64,000 nt of DNA from Modicisalibacter luteus DSM 23508 (GCF_000378505.1 NZ_KB899991.1:120824-184823), one strand, 5' to 3'; positions 47,333 through 60,052 are shown, counted from the first letter of the stretch. Translations and numbers: made by a program. Notes: generated by a model not told the origin, from the letters alone.

Positions 47333-47359
47333 TGTCGCTATCGTGAAGGAGGCGATTGC

Positions 47360-47947
47360 TCAGTAGTAGGCGTTGGTCGTGTCAGTGTGGTCGGTCACGT
47401 CGCGGATGCCCTTGAGTTCGGGAATACGTTCCAGCAAGGTTCTTTCCACGCCTTCCTTGAGCGTCAGATCGACGGCCGCGCACCCTTGGCAGCCACCGCC
47501 GAACTGAAGCACGGCAATGTTCTCTTCGGCAACCTGGATGAGTTTGATCTCTCCACCATGTGCCGCCAGGCCCGGGTTGATCTCGCTGTAAAGCACGTAG
47601 TTGACACGATCTTCCAGCGGGCTATCAGCATTCACCTTGGGCATCTTGGCGTTCGGCGCCTTGATGGTCAGCTGTCCACCCATGCGGTCTGCATTGAAAT
47701 CGACGACCGCTTCGTCAAGAAACGGCAGGCTGTGCTTGTCGAGGAAAACGTTGATCTTCTCCAGCTCCAGCTTCTCATCGCTGGGCTCTTCTTCACCCGG
47801 ACGGCAGTAGGCCAGGCAGGTTTCCGCATACGGCGTGCCCGGCTGGGTAATGAAGATGCGAACGGCGATGCCTTCGACATTCTGCTTGGACAGCAGCTCG
47901 GCAAGGTAATCCTGTGCACTGTCGGTAATCTGAATAGTCTGGCTCAT
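47360..47947 (-). CDS. nfuA: Fe-S biogenesis protein NfuA
   Basis: The 195-residue protein fuses an N-terminal degenerate A-type domain ([15 protein letters not shown]) to a C-terminal NifU-like domain with the cluster-binding CxxC in [19 protein letters not shown]. It carries [4Fe-4S] clusters to target enzymes, especially under oxidative stress. Length matches E. coli NfuA (191). Its neighbour across the recombinase/KfrA insertion is sufE, also an Fe-S gene. Confidence 0.94.
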   Translation of the reverse strand: MSQTIQITDSAQDYLAELLSKQNVEGIAVRIFITQPGTPYAETCLAYCRPGEEEPSDEKLELEKINVFLDKHSLPFLDEAVVDFNADRMGGQLTIKAPNAKMPKVNADSPLEDRVNYVLYSEINPGLAAHGGEIKLIQVAEENIAVLQFGGGCQGCAAVDLTLKEGVERTLLERIPELKGIRDVTDHTDTTNAYY

Positions 47948-48172
47948 GAACTCGACTCATCAGGAAAATTTTGTGACATGGTAAGAAAAATCCCACGGCA
48001 ACACAATCCTGACTTAAATACTAGGTCTTTCCCGACCGCCCCGCGACAGATGCTTTTCTGGTAGCATAATTACCCATAAGGCTGGCCCGCAGGGCCTCGA
48101 TCGGCCATTTCCCGATTACCATGAAATGTGCCCGAGCCAAATCGATTTTGTCGTTGGAGATGATCGCTGACC

Positions 48173-51100
48173 ATGGCTGTTGACACACAACTCCCCTCTT
48201 CGCTGAAGTGCGTTCCCCTGCCCGAAAATCTAAAGGAGTCGCTTGCTCGCCGGATCCTGGTCCTGGACGGCGGCATGGGGACCATGCTGCAGAATGCCAG
48301 GCTGAGCGAAGAGGAGTTTCGTGGCGAGCGGTTTAGTGACTGGCCTTCGCAGCTTCAGGGCAACAACGACCTGCTGGCATTGACCCAGCCCGACCTGGTA
48401 CGCCGAATTCATCGGGATTATCTCATTGCCGGTGCGGATATCGTCGAGACCAATACATTCAACAGCACGCGTTTGTCGCAGTCCGATTATGGCATGGAAA
48501 GCCTGGTCGTCGAGCTCAATCGTGAATCGGCCCGCCTGGCGCGTGAGGTCTGCGACGAAGTGGCCGATGAAACAGGCGTGCCCCGTTATGTGGCCGGTGT
48601 GCTCGGGCCAACCAGTCGCACGGCGTCGTTGTCTCCTGACGTGAACGACCCTGCCAAGCGTAATGTGACCTTCGATGCCCTGCGTGAAAACTACTACGAG
48701 GCCGCTGAGGCATTGATCGAGGGTGGCGCCGATTTCATTCTGATCGAAACCATCTTCGATACTCTGAACGCCAAGGCGGCTATCTACGCCCTCGAAGAAC
48801 TTTTCACGGCGCGCGGAACACGCCTGCCGGTGATGATCTCGGGTACGATTACCGACGCCTCGGGACGCACCCTGTCCGGCCAGACTACTGAAGCGTTCTG
48901 GAACTCGGTGCGCCACGCTCAACCGATGTCGGTCGGTCTCAACTGTGCCCTCGGTGCCGAGGAACTGCGTCCTTATCTGGAAGAGCTGGCGGCCAAGGCG
49001 GATACGTTCGTATCGGCCCACCCCAACGCCGGGCTGCCCAATGAATTCGGTGAGTATGATCAGAGCCCCGAGGAAATGGCGGCTATCGTACGCGATTTCG
49101 CCCAGAGCGGGCTGTTCAACATCATTGGCGGCTGCTGCGGTACGACGCCCGAACACATTGCCGCGATTCGCGATGCCGTCGATGGCATCGCCCCGCGCTC
49201 GATCCCAGAGCGTCCGCGTGCCTGTCGCCTGTCCGGACTGGAGCCGTTCAATATCGGTGTCGACTCGTTGTTCGTCAACGTCGGTGAACGTACCAACGTA
49301 ACCGGCTCTGCACGCTTCAAGCGACTGATCAAGGACGAGGACTTCACTACAGCGCTGGAGGTGGCGCTGGAGCAGGTCGAGAACGGCGCCCAGGTCATCG
49401 ACATCAACATGGACGAAGGGATGCTCGACTCTCAGGAGGCGATGGTCCACTTTCTCAACCTGGTCGCCTCGGAGCCGGACATCTGCCGCGTGCCGATCAT
49501 GGTCGACTCGTCAAAATGGGAGATTCTCGAGGCCGGCCTGAAGTGCATCCAAGGCAAGGCAGTCGTGAACTCGATCTCGCTAAAGGAAGGGGAAGACGCC
49601 TTTCGTAAGCAGGCCATAGCCTGTCGCCGGTTCGGTGCTGCGATTGTGGTCATGGCATTCGACGAGGCCGGCCAGGCCGACACATTCGCCCGCAAGACCG
49701 AGATTTGTGAACGCGCCTACCGTCTGCTGGTCGACGAGATCGGCTTCCCGGCCGAGGACATCATTTTCGACCCCAACATTTTCGCCATTGCTACCGGCAT
49801 CGAGGAACACAACAACTACGCCGTCGACTTCATCGAGGCGACCCAATGGATTCGTGAACATCTCCCGCATGCCATGGTGTCGGGGGGTGTTTCAAACGTG
49901 TCGTTCTCGTTCCGTGGTAATAACACGGTACGCGAGGCGATTCATTCGGTGTTCCTCTATCACGCCATCAAGGCCGGACTGAGCATGGGCATCGTCAATG
50001 CGGGCCAGTTGGCAGTCTACGATGATCTGCCCGGTGAACTGCGTGACGCCGTCGAGGATGTTGTCCTTAATCGTCGAGAGGACGGCACTGAACGACTGCT
50101 CGACCTTGCCGAAAAGTACAAAAGCGACGGCAGCGGCGTGGCTAAGAAAGAAGACCTCGAGTGGCGCAGTTGGCCGGTCGAGAAGCGCATCGAACATGCG
50201 CTGGTCAAGGGTGTTACCAGCTTCATCGAGGAAGATACCGAAGAGGCCCGGCAGCGGGCCCAGCGGCCCATCGAGGTTATCGAAGGCCCGCTCATGGATG
50301 GCATGAACGTGGTTGGCGACCTGTTCGGAGCCGGCAAGATGTTCTTGCCCCAGGTGGTCAAATCGGCACGCGTCATGAAGCAGGCCGTGGCCTACCTGAT
50401 TCCCTACATCGAGGCCGAGAAAAGCGAGGATTCCAAAGCCAAAGGCCGAATTGTGATGGCGACCGTCAAGGGCGATGTTCATGATATCGGCAAGAACATC
50501 GTTGGCGTGGTCCTGCAGTGCAACAACTATGATGTCATCGACCTTGGCGTCATGGTGCCGGCTGAGAAGATCCTGCAGACTGCTCGAGAAGAGAAGGCCG
50601 ACATCATCGGCCTGTCAGGGTTGATCACACCATCGCTGGACGAAATGGTCCATGTCGCCAAGGAGATGAAGCGACAGGGCTTCGATATCCCCCTGCTCAT
50701 CGGCGGTGCCACAACGTCCAAGGCGCACACAGCGGTCAAGATCGAACCACAGTACGACCATCCCGTGATCTACGTCACCGACGCTTCGCGTGCGGTCGGC
50801 GTTGCCGGCCGTCTGCTGTCGCCCGGCCTCAAGGAAGCATACGTTGCCGAGATCCGCGATGAGTACGTCAAGGTACGCGAGCGTAACGCCAAGCGCCGTC
50901 CCAAGGCAGCCGATGTAAGCTATGCCGAGGCTCGCGAACGGCGCTTCGATCCCGGTTGGTCGGACTATACACCTCCCGTCCCGCAATTTACGGGCATCAA
51001 GGTATTCGACGACTACGATCTCGACGAACTCGTCGAACGCATCGACTGGACGCCCTTCTTCATGAGTTGGCAGTTGGCCGGCAAATACCCAAAGATCCTT

Positions 51101-51901
51101 GATGACGAGGTCGTTGGCGAGGCGGCACGCAACCTGTTCGAGGATGCCCAGGCCATGCTGCGCAAGCTGATCGACGAGAAGCACATCACCGCACGTGGCG
51201 TCATCGGCATGTGGCCGGCCAATTGTGTCGACGATGATGTCATTGAGGTATACGCCGACGATAGCCGCGAAACGGTCGTCGAGCGACTCCATCACATCCG
51301 CCAGCAGACCTCCAGGAATCGCGATGGTATCTGCTACAGTCTGGCCGACTTCGTTGCACCCAAGACAAGTGGCAAGGCGGACTGGATAGGTGCCTTTGCA
51401 GTCACTACCGGCCATGGGGCGGACGAACTTGCCAAGCGCTATGAAGCGGCCGGCGACGATTACAACGCGATCATGGTCAAGGCATTGGCCGATCGACTGG
51501 CTGAAGCCTTCGCGGAGCGCATGCACGAGCGAGTACGTAAGGAGTATTGGGGATACGTACCCGACGAGGCATTGGATAACGTCGAGCTGATTGCTGAGAA
51601 GTATCAGGGGATACGCCCGGCACCTGGCTATCCGGCTTGCCCGGACCATACCGAGAAAGCCGCCCTTTTCCGCATGCTGCAGGCGGAGGATAATGCCGGG
51701 ATGACATTGACCGACAGCTTCGCCATGTGGCCGGCCGCTGCGGTGTCGGGCTGGTACTTCTCCCATCCGCAATCGAAATACTTCTCTACCGGGAAAATCA
51801 CTCGTGACCAGGTCGAAGTGCTAGCCGATCGCAAGCGGATGAGCATCGCGGAACTGGAACGCTGGTTATCGCCGGTGCTGTCTTACGATCCTGACCAGTA
51901 A
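48173..51901 (+). CDS. metH: MetH, cobalamin-dependent methionine synthase
   Basis: The 1242-residue enzyme has all four modules. The homocysteine domain holds zinc Cys in GLNCALG (~257) and [11 protein letters not shown] (~320). A pterin-binding domain follows ([16 protein letters not shown]). The B12 domain has the cofactor His in [15 protein letters not shown] (~768). The AdoMet reactivation domain carries [15 protein letters not shown] (~1148). It methylates homocysteine using methyltetrahydrofolate. Start ATG 48173 has GGAG 13 bases upstream, rather far; an earlier ATG is out of frame. No cobalamin riboswitch is visible in the 225-bp leader. Confidence 0.96.
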   Translation: MAVDTQLPSSLKCVPLPENLKESLARRILVLDGGMGTMLQNARLSEEEFRGERFSDWPSQLQGNNDLLALTQPDLVRRIHRDYLIAGADIVETNTFNSTRLSQSDYGMESLVVELNRESARLAREVCDEVADETGVPRYVAGVLGPTSRTASLSPDVNDPAKRNVTFDALRENYYEAAEALIEGGADFILIETIFDTLNAKAAIYALEELFTARGTRLPVMISGTITDASGRTLSGQTTEAFWNSVRHAQPMSVGLNCALGAEELRPYLEELAAKADTFVSAHPNAGLPNEFGEYDQSPEEMAAIVRDFAQSGLFNIIGGCCGTTPEHIAAIRDAVDGIAPRSIPERPRACRLSGLEPFNIGVDSLFVNVGERTNVTGSARFKRLIKDEDFTTALEVALEQVENGAQVIDINMDEGMLDSQEAMVHFLNLVASEPDICRVPIMVDSSKWEILEAGLKCIQGKAVVNSISLKEGEDAFRKQAIACRRFGAAIVVMAFDEAGQADTFARKTEICERAYRLLVDEIGFPAEDIIFDPNIFAIATGIEEHNNYAVDFIEATQWIREHLPHAMVSGGVSNVSFSFRGNNTVREAIHSVFLYHAIKAGLSMGIVNAGQLAVYDDLPGELRDAVEDVVLNRREDGTERLLDLAEKYKSDGSGVAKKEDLEWRSWPVEKRIEHALVKGVTSFIEEDTEEARQRAQRPIEVIEGPLMDGMNVVGDLFGAGKMFLPQVVKSARVMKQAVAYLIPYIEAEKSEDSKAKGRIVMATVKGDVHDIGKNIVGVVLQCNNYDVIDLGVMVPAEKILQTAREEKADIIGLSGLITPSLDEMVHVAKEMKRQGFDIPLLIGGATTSKAHTAVKIEPQYDHPVIYVTDASRAVGVAGRLLSPGLKEAYVAEIRDEYVKVRERNAKRRPKAADVSYAEARERRFDPGWSDYTPPVPQFTGIKVFDDYDLDELVERIDWTPFFMSWQLAGKYPKILDDEVVGEAARNLFEDAQAMLRKLIDEKHITARGVIGMWPANCVDDDVIEVYADDSRETVVERLHHIRQQTSRNRDGICYSLADFVAPKTSGKADWIGAFAVTTGHGADELAKRYEAAGDDYNAIMVKALADRLAEAFAERMHERVRKEYWGYVPDEALDNVELIAEKYQGIRPAPGYPACPDHTEKAALFRMLQAEDNAGMTLTDSFAMWPAAAVSGWYFSHPQSKYFSTGKITRDQVEVLADRKRMSIAELERWLSPVLSYDPDQ

Positions 51902-51944
51902 TCCGTTGGACCACGGCAACTATCCATACTTGTCGTCCCTGTAA

Positions 51945-51969
51945 GTTGGCCCGCTCAGGCCGGGCCAAC
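51945..51969 (+). terminator. Hairpin after metH
   Basis: GTTGGCCCG-CTCAGGC-CGGGCCAAC forms a 9-bp stem 44 bases after metH. It ends 14 bases before the MATE start. No T-run follows, so readthrough is likely. Confidence 0.5.
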
Positions 51970-51983
51970 CGCTGAGATCACGC

Positions 51984-53309
51984 ATGCTTTCGGGAAGTTC
52001 ACGCAGTCAGACCATTCTCAAGCTGGCTCTGCCGATCATTGGCGCCATGCTTTCCCAGAGTCTGATCAACCTTATCGACGCCGCACTGGTCGGGGCCTTG
52101 GGCGAAGTAGCCCTCGCCGGTGTCGGCCTCGGCGGTTATATGATGTTTTTGGCGACCGCCCTGGTATTTGGCCTGTCGTCCAGCGTCCAGGCACAAACGG
52201 CCCGTCGGCATGGTGAGGACAACCCGGAACAGCGTGCCATTGCGCTCCATGCCGGCTTGCTGATCGCCCTGTTCGTGGCGCTGCCCTTGACGATGCTATG
52301 CCTGTGGCAGGCGCCCCGCCTGTTGGAGCTGATAACTCAACAGGCCAATGTCCAGGCTATTGCCGTCGACTATTTTCGCTGGCGAGTCATCGGGCTAGTG
52401 TCTATCGCCATGATTTTCTGCTTTCGGGGATTCTGGAACGGTATCCAGCGTACCGGCATATACCTGCGCATTATCCTGACCACGCATGCCATCAACGTAG
52501 TGACCAGTGTCTGTCTGATCTATGGGATTGGCCTGCCCCGCCTGGGAGCGCCCGGAGCCGGAGCCGGCACCGCATTCGCCCTGTTCTGCGGGTTGGCAAT
52601 GTGGGCGTTTTATAGCCGCTGTTATATCGGTCCCGGTGCAGATGCCTGGCAATGGCCGACTCGCAAGGGACTGCTCACGACGTTACGCCTGGCGATTCCC
52701 CACTCGATGCAACAGGTGTGGTTTGCTGGGGGGTATGCCGTGCTGTTCTGGATCCTTGGGCTGATCGGTACCGCTAGCGTGGCGGTGGGACACGTGCTGG
52801 TCAACCTGTCGCTGTTGCTTATCCTGCCTGGCGTCGGCCTAGGGCTCGCGGCGATGAGCCTGGTAGGCCAGGCCCTGGGGCGGGAGACGCCAGAGGATGC
52901 CCATCGCTGGGGGTGGGACGTGGTTCATGTCGCATGGGCTTGCCTGGCCCTGCTGGCATTGCCGATGTTGCTGTTTCCTGACGCCATTCTTCAATTGTTT
53001 CTGCACGATGCCGATCTGCTGGCTATCGGACGGCTGCCCCTGCAACTGACGGCAATCATGATCGTGCTGGATGCGGCCGCCATTGTGCTGGGGCAGGCAT
53101 TGCTCGGTGCCGGCGCCAACCGCACGGTCATGGCGGTTACCCTATGTTCCCAATGGCTGATTTTCCTGCCCCTGGCCTGGTGGATCGGGGCGGTACAAGA
53201 TTACGGCCTTATCGGGGTCTGGTGGGTCCAGCTGGGTTACCGCTGCCTGAACTCGCTGTGGTTCGTACTCATCTGGCAGCGTCGCCGTTGGCAGATGGTA
53301 AGCCTCTAG
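51984..53309 (+). CDS. MATE-family efflux transporter
   Basis: The 441-residue protein has 12 hydrophobic segments and MATE hallmarks: LALPIIGAMLSQSLINLIDAALVGALG at the start, FRGFWNGIQRTGIYL, and LGAPGAGAGTAFALFCG. MATE pumps export organic cations, toxins or drugs with Na+ or H+ exchange. It is closer to the DinF/plant-like branch than to NorM by its GxGxGTA-type loop, but this is a light call. It follows metH by 82 bp across a weak hairpin. Confidence 0.87.
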   Translation: MLSGSSRSQTILKLALPIIGAMLSQSLINLIDAALVGALGEVALAGVGLGGYMMFLATALVFGLSSSVQAQTARRHGEDNPEQRAIALHAGLLIALFVALPLTMLCLWQAPRLLELITQQANVQAIAVDYFRWRVIGLVSIAMIFCFRGFWNGIQRTGIYLRIILTTHAINVVTSVCLIYGIGLPRLGAPGAGAGTAFALFCGLAMWAFYSRCYIGPGADAWQWPTRKGLLTTLRLAIPHSMQQVWFAGGYAVLFWILGLIGTASVAVGHVLVNLSLLLILPGVGLGLAAMSLVGQALGRETPEDAHRWGWDVVHVAWACLALLALPMLLFPDAILQLFLHDADLLAIGRLPLQLTAIMIVLDAAAIVLGQALLGAGANRTVMAVTLCSQWLIFLPLAWWIGAVQDYGLIGVWWVQLGYRCLNSLWFVLIWQRRRWQMVSL

Positions 53310-53524
53310 CCACATGAAACGCATATTCTATGCACCATATTTAGCCCCCTCAGTGCAGCCATCTGGAGGGCCTACCTGTCATTCGCGTCATTCGGTATCA
53401 TTAGCGACTATCTGTAAGCTCGGTTTCTCGTGCTTGCCCTCTATCGGTTCCATACCGAATTGGATATGCCGGACCATGAACAGCCGAGCCTGTAATAACG
53501 TTAATGTTAAAAACTATGCCTATT

Positions 53525-53541
53525 TATTCTTTCATAGAATA
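53525..53541. promoter_or_regulatory. LysR-type box upstream of cysI
   Basis: TATTCT-TTCAT-AGAATA is a 17-bp inverted repeat of the T-N11-A kind (ATTC-N7-GAAT) about 70 bp before cysI. CysB-type regulators use such sites. It lies in the 301-bp gap 53310-53610, which holds AT-rich promoter-like sequence and no recognisable gene. Confidence 0.4.
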
Positions 53542-53610
53542 AACGAAACGGAGTATGGTCTGTGCCACGGCATAGATCCCATTTCGCCCTGACTAGCAGG
53601 ACACGCCTGT

Positions 53611-55263
53611 ATGTATCGGTACGACACCTACGATCAGACGCTCGTAGACGAACGCGTCGCACAATTCCGTGACCAGATGGACCGCTACCTGGCGGGACGG
53701 CTGAGCGAAGAAGAATTCCGCCCCTTGCGCCTGCAGAATGGCCTGTACATCCAGCGTCATGCTCCCATGCTGCGTATCGCCATTCCCTACGGCATGTTAT
53801 CCAGCAAGCAGCTACGCACGCTGGCTGACGTCACTCGGCGTTATGACCGTGGCTACGGTCATTTCACGACGCGTCAGAACCTGCAGCTCAACTGGCCGAA
53901 GCTCGAGGATGTCCCTGAGATTCTGGCCGAACTGGCCAAGGTGCAGATGCATGCCATCCAGACCAGTGGTAACTGCATTCGTAACACCACGAGCGATCAA
54001 TTCGCCGGTATCGCCAAGGATGAGGTAGAGGATCCTCGCCCGTGGTGCGAACTGATTCGCCAGTGGTCTACCCTACACCCAGAGTTTGCCTACCTCCCGC
54101 GCAAGTTCAAGATTGCCGTCACTGGTGCGGATCACGACCGGGCCGCGATACAAGTGCACGATATCGGTGTACGCCTGTGGCATAACGACAAGGGGGAACT
54201 GCGCGCGCGCGTTCTGGCCGGCGGCGGCCTGGGCCGTACCCCCATGATCGGTGACGTGGTGCGTGAGGATCTGCCCTGGCAGCACCTGCTGACCTATCTC
54301 GAGGCCTGTGTCCGCGTTTATAACCAGTTCGGCCGTCGCGACAACAAGTTCAAGGCGCGTATCAAGATTCTGGTCAAGGCGCTGGGCATCGAGGAGTATC
54401 GTCGTCGTGTCGAGGAAGAATGGTCGCATCTCAAGGATGGACCTCAGACCCTGACCCAGGCGGCAGTCGAGGCTGCCAAGGCTCACTTCCCGGAGCCGAA
54501 CCGTCGCGAAGTCAGCGAGGCAGCCATCGCAGCGTACGAGCAACTGCGTCAGAACGATCGCGCTTTCGCGCGCTTCGTGACCAATAACGTTACCGATCAT
54601 GTGGTGCCCGGCTATAAAGCCGTCACGCTTTCCCTCAAGCGACGCGAACATGCCCCAGGCGACGTTACGGCCGATCAGATGGATGCCATCGCCGATTTGG
54701 CGGACGTGTTCAGCTTCGGCGAGATGCGTGTAACACATGAGCAGAACCTTGTGCTTTCCGATGTGCCCGTCGACGAGATCCAGGCGCTGTGGGACAAGCT
54801 GCAGGAACTGGGCATGGCCAACCCCACGGTAGGTACGCTCAGCGATATAATCTGCTGCCCCGGTGGCGACTACTGCTCGCTGGCAAATGCTGTGTCGATC
54901 CCCATTGCCCAAGCCATTCAGGAGCGTTTTGAGGACCTGGATTTCCTTTACGATCTTGGCCCTCTGGATCTCAATATCTCTGGGTGCATGAATGCCTGCG
55001 GCCATCACCACGTGGGTAATATCGGTATTCTGGGTGTCGACAAGAAGGGCGAGGAGTATTACCAGGTATCTCTGGGCGGCAACTCTCGAGATGATGCGTC
55101 GCTAGGCAAGATTCTTGGTCCCTCCTTCTATCGTGAGGATGTACCTACCGTCATCGACAAGGTACTCCAAGTCTACGTCGAGCAGCGCCATGACGATGAA
55201 CACTTCCTCGACACCTATCGCCGCATCGGGATCAAGCCCTTCAAGGAGCGGGTGTATGCATAA
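53611..55263 (+). CDS. cysI: CysI-type nitrite/sulfite reductase
   Basis: The 550-residue siroheme protein has the two ferredoxin-like/siroheme repeats and the cluster cysteines in IICCPGGDYC and SGCMNACGHHHVGNIG. It reduces sulfite to sulfide with electrons from ferredoxin. The GHFTTRQNLQLNWPKLEDVPEIL region is typical of the one-protein CysI found in Pseudomonas and relatives rather than the E. coli CysIJ pair. Its 3' end overlaps the DUF934 gene by 8 bases, the same pairing as in Pseudomonas as I recall. Confidence 0.92.
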   Translation: MYRYDTYDQTLVDERVAQFRDQMDRYLAGRLSEEEFRPLRLQNGLYIQRHAPMLRIAIPYGMLSSKQLRTLADVTRRYDRGYGHFTTRQNLQLNWPKLEDVPEILAELAKVQMHAIQTSGNCIRNTTSDQFAGIAKDEVEDPRPWCELIRQWSTLHPEFAYLPRKFKIAVTGADHDRAAIQVHDIGVRLWHNDKGELRARVLAGGGLGRTPMIGDVVREDLPWQHLLTYLEACVRVYNQFGRRDNKFKARIKILVKALGIEEYRRRVEEEWSHLKDGPQTLTQAAVEAAKAHFPEPNRREVSEAAIAAYEQLRQNDRAFARFVTNNVTDHVVPGYKAVTLSLKRREHAPGDVTADQMDAIADLADVFSFGEMRVTHEQNLVLSDVPVDEIQALWDKLQELGMANPTVGTLSDIICCPGGDYCSLANAVSIPIAQAIQERFEDLDFLYDLGPLDLNISGCMNACGHHHVGNIGILGVDKKGEEYYQVSLGGNSRDDASLGKILGPSFYREDVPTVIDKVLQVYVEQRHDDEHFLDTYRRIGIKPFKERVYA

Positions 55264-55762
55264 CGGCCAACCGGAAACCACGCTGATCAAGCTGGGTCAG
55301 CCTGAAAAGGATACCTGGAGCTTGTGCCGCGACGAGGACGGGCTCCCCGAGGTGCGTCCAGCCATCGTTCCGCTATCGGTATGGCAGCAGCATATTGACG
55401 AAACGGATCTTGCCCCGTGGCTCCCTAGCGATACCGAGTTGAGCCCGGCCTTGGCCGAGGAACTCACCAAGGCTCCACTCGTTGCCATCGACTTTCCCGC
55501 ATTCACGGACGGGCGCGGGTATACCCTGGCCCGCCTGCTGCGTGAGCGGTATGGCTTTACGAGCGAGATCCGTGCGATTGGCGACGTCCTGGTCGACCAG
55601 TTGTTCTACATGACGCGCTGTGGTTTCGATGCGCTGGCGTTACGTGAAGATCAGCACCTGGACGATGCCCTGCGTGCCCTCGGGGCATTCAGCGTCAGTT
55701 ATCAGCCTGGTGTCGACATCAAGGAAGCGATGTTTGAGCGTCGCCTGCGTGAAGCGACCTGA
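55256..55762 (+). CDS. DUF934 protein, CysI partner
   Basis: The 168-residue protein belongs to the DUF934 family found directly after cysI-type reductase genes. DFPAFTDGRGYTLARLLRERYGFTSEIRAIGDVLVDQLFYMTRCGFDAL (in parts) is the conserved core; function is unknown but sulfite reduction-linked. AAGGAG lies before ATG 55256, which overlaps the cysI stop. Start and spacing indicate translational coupling. Confidence 0.88.
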   Translation: MHNGQPETTLIKLGQPEKDTWSLCRDEDGLPEVRPAIVPLSVWQQHIDETDLAPWLPSDTELSPALAEELTKAPLVAIDFPAFTDGRGYTLARLLRERYGFTSEIRAIGDVLVDQLFYMTRCGFDALALREDQHLDDALRALGAFSVSYQPGVDIKEAMFERRLREAT

Positions 55763-55790
55763 GCAAGCCTAGCGACAGGCTGAACAAGTG

Positions 55791-55818
55791 ACAGCGCCGC
55801 CCATTCGGGCGGCGCTGT
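55791..55818. terminator. Bidirectional terminator, DUF934 and smr genes
   Basis: ACAGCGCCGCCC-ATTC-GGGCGGCGCTGT is a 12-bp perfect stem between convergent genes. Confidence 0.88.
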
Positions 55819-55834
55819 TGCATTACCGTTCCAT

Positions 55835-56431
55835 TCAACCGCGTCGCTTTTGTTGAACCTCCCGGTTACGCGCCCTTGCCCGCTCCGACTTGCGTAGCAT
55901 GACGTAAGTTGCACCAATTCCACCGTGGGCCGGTTGTGCCGATGCATAAGCCTGCACTTCCTCGAACTGCATCAGCCATTTGGCGACATAGGAACGCACT
56001 ACGTTGGCATGACTGTCCACGGCCTTACCCCGCCCATGCACGACGAGCAGGCTGCGTAAGTCGTGCGCGATAGCGTCCTGAATGAAGGAGAACAGTTCGC
56101 TACGGCAAGTCCGTACGGGCTGCTTGAGTAGGTGCAAGCGTGCCTCGGGAGGGTAGCCACCTTGGCGCAGGCGGTCGAGAACGCCGGTTTGTATACCGTT
56201 GCGTCGAAACTCGATGGGATCATGCTCGGGTAACAGATCCACAAACTCGTCACTGAGAAAGTTACTTGAGGAAGTTTCCTCTTCGGCGCTGGCGCGGCGG
56301 GCCAGTTGCGCTTCACTCGGCGAGCGGGGCGTCGCGGTGATATCGGCCTTGTCGCGCCCCTTGGATAGGGGTTTGACGTCGTTTCCCATCAGGCTGCCAA
56401 AATCGAGGTTCTGTTCCAGGCATTGGTTCAT
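55835..56431 (-). CDS. smrA: Smr-domain protein (SmrA/YdaL type)
   Basis: The 198-residue protein has a charged, disordered first half and a C-terminal Smr domain. Motifs are LHLLKQPV-type first helix, LLVVHGRGKAVDSHANVVRSYVAKWL and HGGIGATYVMLRKS. Smr domains of MutS2 and YdaL type have nicking or RNA-cleaving activity. The role here is unassigned. Conserved His in HGRG and the GGxGATYV loop are present. Confidence 0.85.
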   Translation of the reverse strand: MNQCLEQNLDFGSLMGNDVKPLSKGRDKADITATPRSPSEAQLARRASAEEETSSSNFLSDEFVDLLPEHDPIEFRRNGIQTGVLDRLRQGGYPPEARLHLLKQPVRTCRSELFSFIQDAIAHDLRSLLVVHGRGKAVDSHANVVRSYVAKWLMQFEEVQAYASAQPAHGGIGATYVMLRKSERARARNREVQQKRRG

Positions 56432-56616
56432 GCAGCGCCCTCCCGCAGATGTCTAAGTACTACACACTATCAGGCGCGATGATAATTCACTCAAGCTTTA
56501 ACCCGTCGCGCACTCGTGGCTATGAGACAGCCGTTGCGTTGTGGAGTGCCATCGTATCGGCTTAGAATGTTTGCAATCATCTGAAAAAACGATACTTTCC
56601 TAAGGACATCGGTGGC

Positions 56617-58001
<1,385 letters not shown>

Positions 58002-58005
<4 letters not shown>

Positions 58006-59258
58006 GGTATTCAAGCGCCCTTATTCTCTCCATGCTGGTACTCAGCGTTGCCAGCAATCTGTTGGGGTGGCCGATGTGGCCGGCTGCAGTGCTGAGCTGG
58101 CTCGCCACCTTGCGGTTGGGGCGGCAACTACCCCGCACTTCACGGCGCCAAGCCCTGTTGCTGGGTGGGGCAGGCGTTCTTTTCTGGGTAGTGGCGCTGG
58201 TTCGCGATACGCCGAACCCGCTCGTTTCCGCGATCGTGATCAACCAACCATTACTGATGATGTTTGCCGGGGTCAGCTTCCTCTCGCTGGCGACACCCAG
58301 CGAAAAGGCAACGTCTACTCAACAACAGCAAGGTAGCCTGCTGGGTACCTTGTTTGGGGTTCATTTCTTCGGTGCGGTCATCAATCTATCGGCACTGTTC
58401 CTGTTCGGCGATCGCATGCAGCGTCGCGGCCAACTCAACAAACAGCAGATGATCGTATTGGGACGAGCCTTTCCCGCCGCGGCGGCTTGGTCGCCGTTCT
58501 TCGTCGCCATGGGGGTAGCGCTGACTTATGCGCCGGGGCTTGATTTCCTGTCGCTACTGCCTTGGGGACTGACTGCTGCCGCCTTGTTGCTGGGCCTGGT
58601 CGCGCTGGATGCCTATCGGGTCGGCGAAGAATTCATTGGTTACCCGCTCAACGCGAATGCATTGATCTTGCCTTGCACTCTCGCCCTTTCGGTCGTTCTG
58701 ATTCATCATTGGTGGCCCGATCTAACGATCCCGCTGATTATCAGCATCGTCTCGCCCATCTCCGCCATCCTGCTCATGTCGAATGCAGACCGTATTGGCC
58801 GTTTACTTCATCAATGCAATGACGGCTTGCCAAGGTTAGCTCCTCAGTTCGCGCTGTTCCTGGCTGCCGGCGTACTATCCAGTGGGCTGGCAGCCATGTT
58901 GGCAAGCTGGCCGGGTGGTCCGGTCCTGCCGTTTTCCGAGTTCGGAGAATGGCATGCCTGGGTTTTGCTGGGCGTCATCGTAGTGCTGGCGTTTGTCGGT
59001 ATTCATCCACTGGTTGGCGTCACTACGCTTGCCCCCCTGTTGGCGCCGCTGTCCCCCGACCCGACACTGCTTGGCATGATGTTTCTTATGGGTTGGGCGC
59101 TGGGGACCGGCAGCAGCCCGTTATCCGGTAGCAACCTGGCGCTAAGCGTACGTTATAACGTCAAGGCCAAGGACATTATGCGTTGGAACCTGCCCTATGC
59201 CGTGTCCGGCTGGTTGCTCTGCGGCGCGGTGTTTGCCGCACATGATTGGCTGGCATGA
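58002..59258 (+). CDS. Polytopic membrane protein, possible ion-transporter type
   Basis: I do not recognise a named family. The 418-residue product has ten or more hydrophobic segments. The GWALGTGSSPLSGSNLALSVRYNV re-entrant-like stretch and FVGIHPLVGVTTLAPLLAPL resemble the ion-transporter superfamily (arsenite, anion or Na+ carriers). GTG 58002 overlaps the DUF2069 stop by 4 bases, which supports the start. Substrate is unknown. A 59-bp gap and a new start separate it from azlC. Confidence 0.65.
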
Positions 59259-59350
59259 ACCGCCCGGGACGATGAAATCCCTGCCTCAACGACAGCATTA
59301 ACGCATATTCGTTTATCATGGACGCTTGCCAGGTAATCAGGAAAGCGCTC

Positions 59351-60052
59351 GTGTCTTTACGTGTCAGAGACTGGCGGGACGCCATGCTACAGACCGTCCC
59401 GGTCATGTTCGGCTATCTACCCTTGGGAGCTGCGTTCGGCATCCTTTTCATGCAATTGGGCCATCCCTGGTGGGGTGCCCTACTGATGTCGCTTTTCATC
59501 TATGCAGGCGCCGGGCAGTTTCTTGCCGTCACGTTGCTGGCCAATCATGCCGGGTTACTGGAAGTTGCCGTAGCCACGTTCATGCTCAATTCACGGCACC
59601 TTTTTTATGGGCTTTCCCTGATCAAGCGCTTCCAGGGAGCCGGGTGGCGCAAGCCTTACTTGATCTTCGCGCTGACCGACGAGACCTATTCACTATTGAC
59701 CAGTCAGCAGCAAACGGACCCGAGCCATCACGACCACGCCACAGCCTGGCGCATCAGTGCATTGAACCAACTGTGGTGGGTACTTGGCACGATCGCCGGT
59801 GCGCTGGCCGGCGCTACATTGGAATTCGATAGTCGAGGCATCGAGTTTGCGCTGACGGCACTCTTCATCGTGCTGACTCTGGAACAAGCCCGGCGCCTGC
59901 GCAGAGCCCTACCCTTTCTCATTGCGCTGGTCGTCGGCCTGGCGGCCATTGTGTTGCTTCCCGATCGTCACTTGCTGCTAGGTGCAATTGGCGCCACAAG
60001 CCTGATACTGCTCGCGCATTACTATGGATTGGTCAGGGGAGGCCGGGTATGA
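59351..60052 (+). CDS. azlC: AzlC-family branched-chain amino acid exporter subunit
   Basis: The 233-residue protein has AzlC markers: VPVMFGYLPLGAAFGIL, SLFIYAGAGQFLAVTLL, FMLNSRHLFYGLSL and FALTDETYSLL. With AzlD it exports branched-chain amino acids. GTG 59351 is chosen: AGGAAAG at 59338-59344 is well spaced and the protein then starts with a family-like MSLRVRDWRDAML. ATG 59318 has no ribosome site. It overlaps azlD by 4 bases. Confidence 0.87.
   Translation: MSLRVRDWRDAMLQTVPVMFGYLPLGAAFGILFMQLGHPWWGALLMSLFIYAGAGQFLAVTLLANHAGLLEVAVATFMLNSRHLFYGLSLIKRFQGAGWRKPYLIFALTDETYSLLTSQQQTDPSHHDHATAWRISALNQLWWVLGTIAGALAGATLEFDSRGIEFALTALFIVLTLEQARRLRRALPFLIALVVGLAAIVLLPDRHLLLGAIGATSLILLAHYYGLVRGGRV

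Noticed and set aside
44797-47359. Attachment-site repeats around the recombinase/KfrA pair
   Set aside because: No direct repeat flanking the module was found by eye and no tRNA gene is adjacent, so no att site is claimed.
47948-48172. Cobalamin riboswitch ahead of metH
   Set aside because: No B12-box-like motif or extended paired structure could be read in the 225-base leader.
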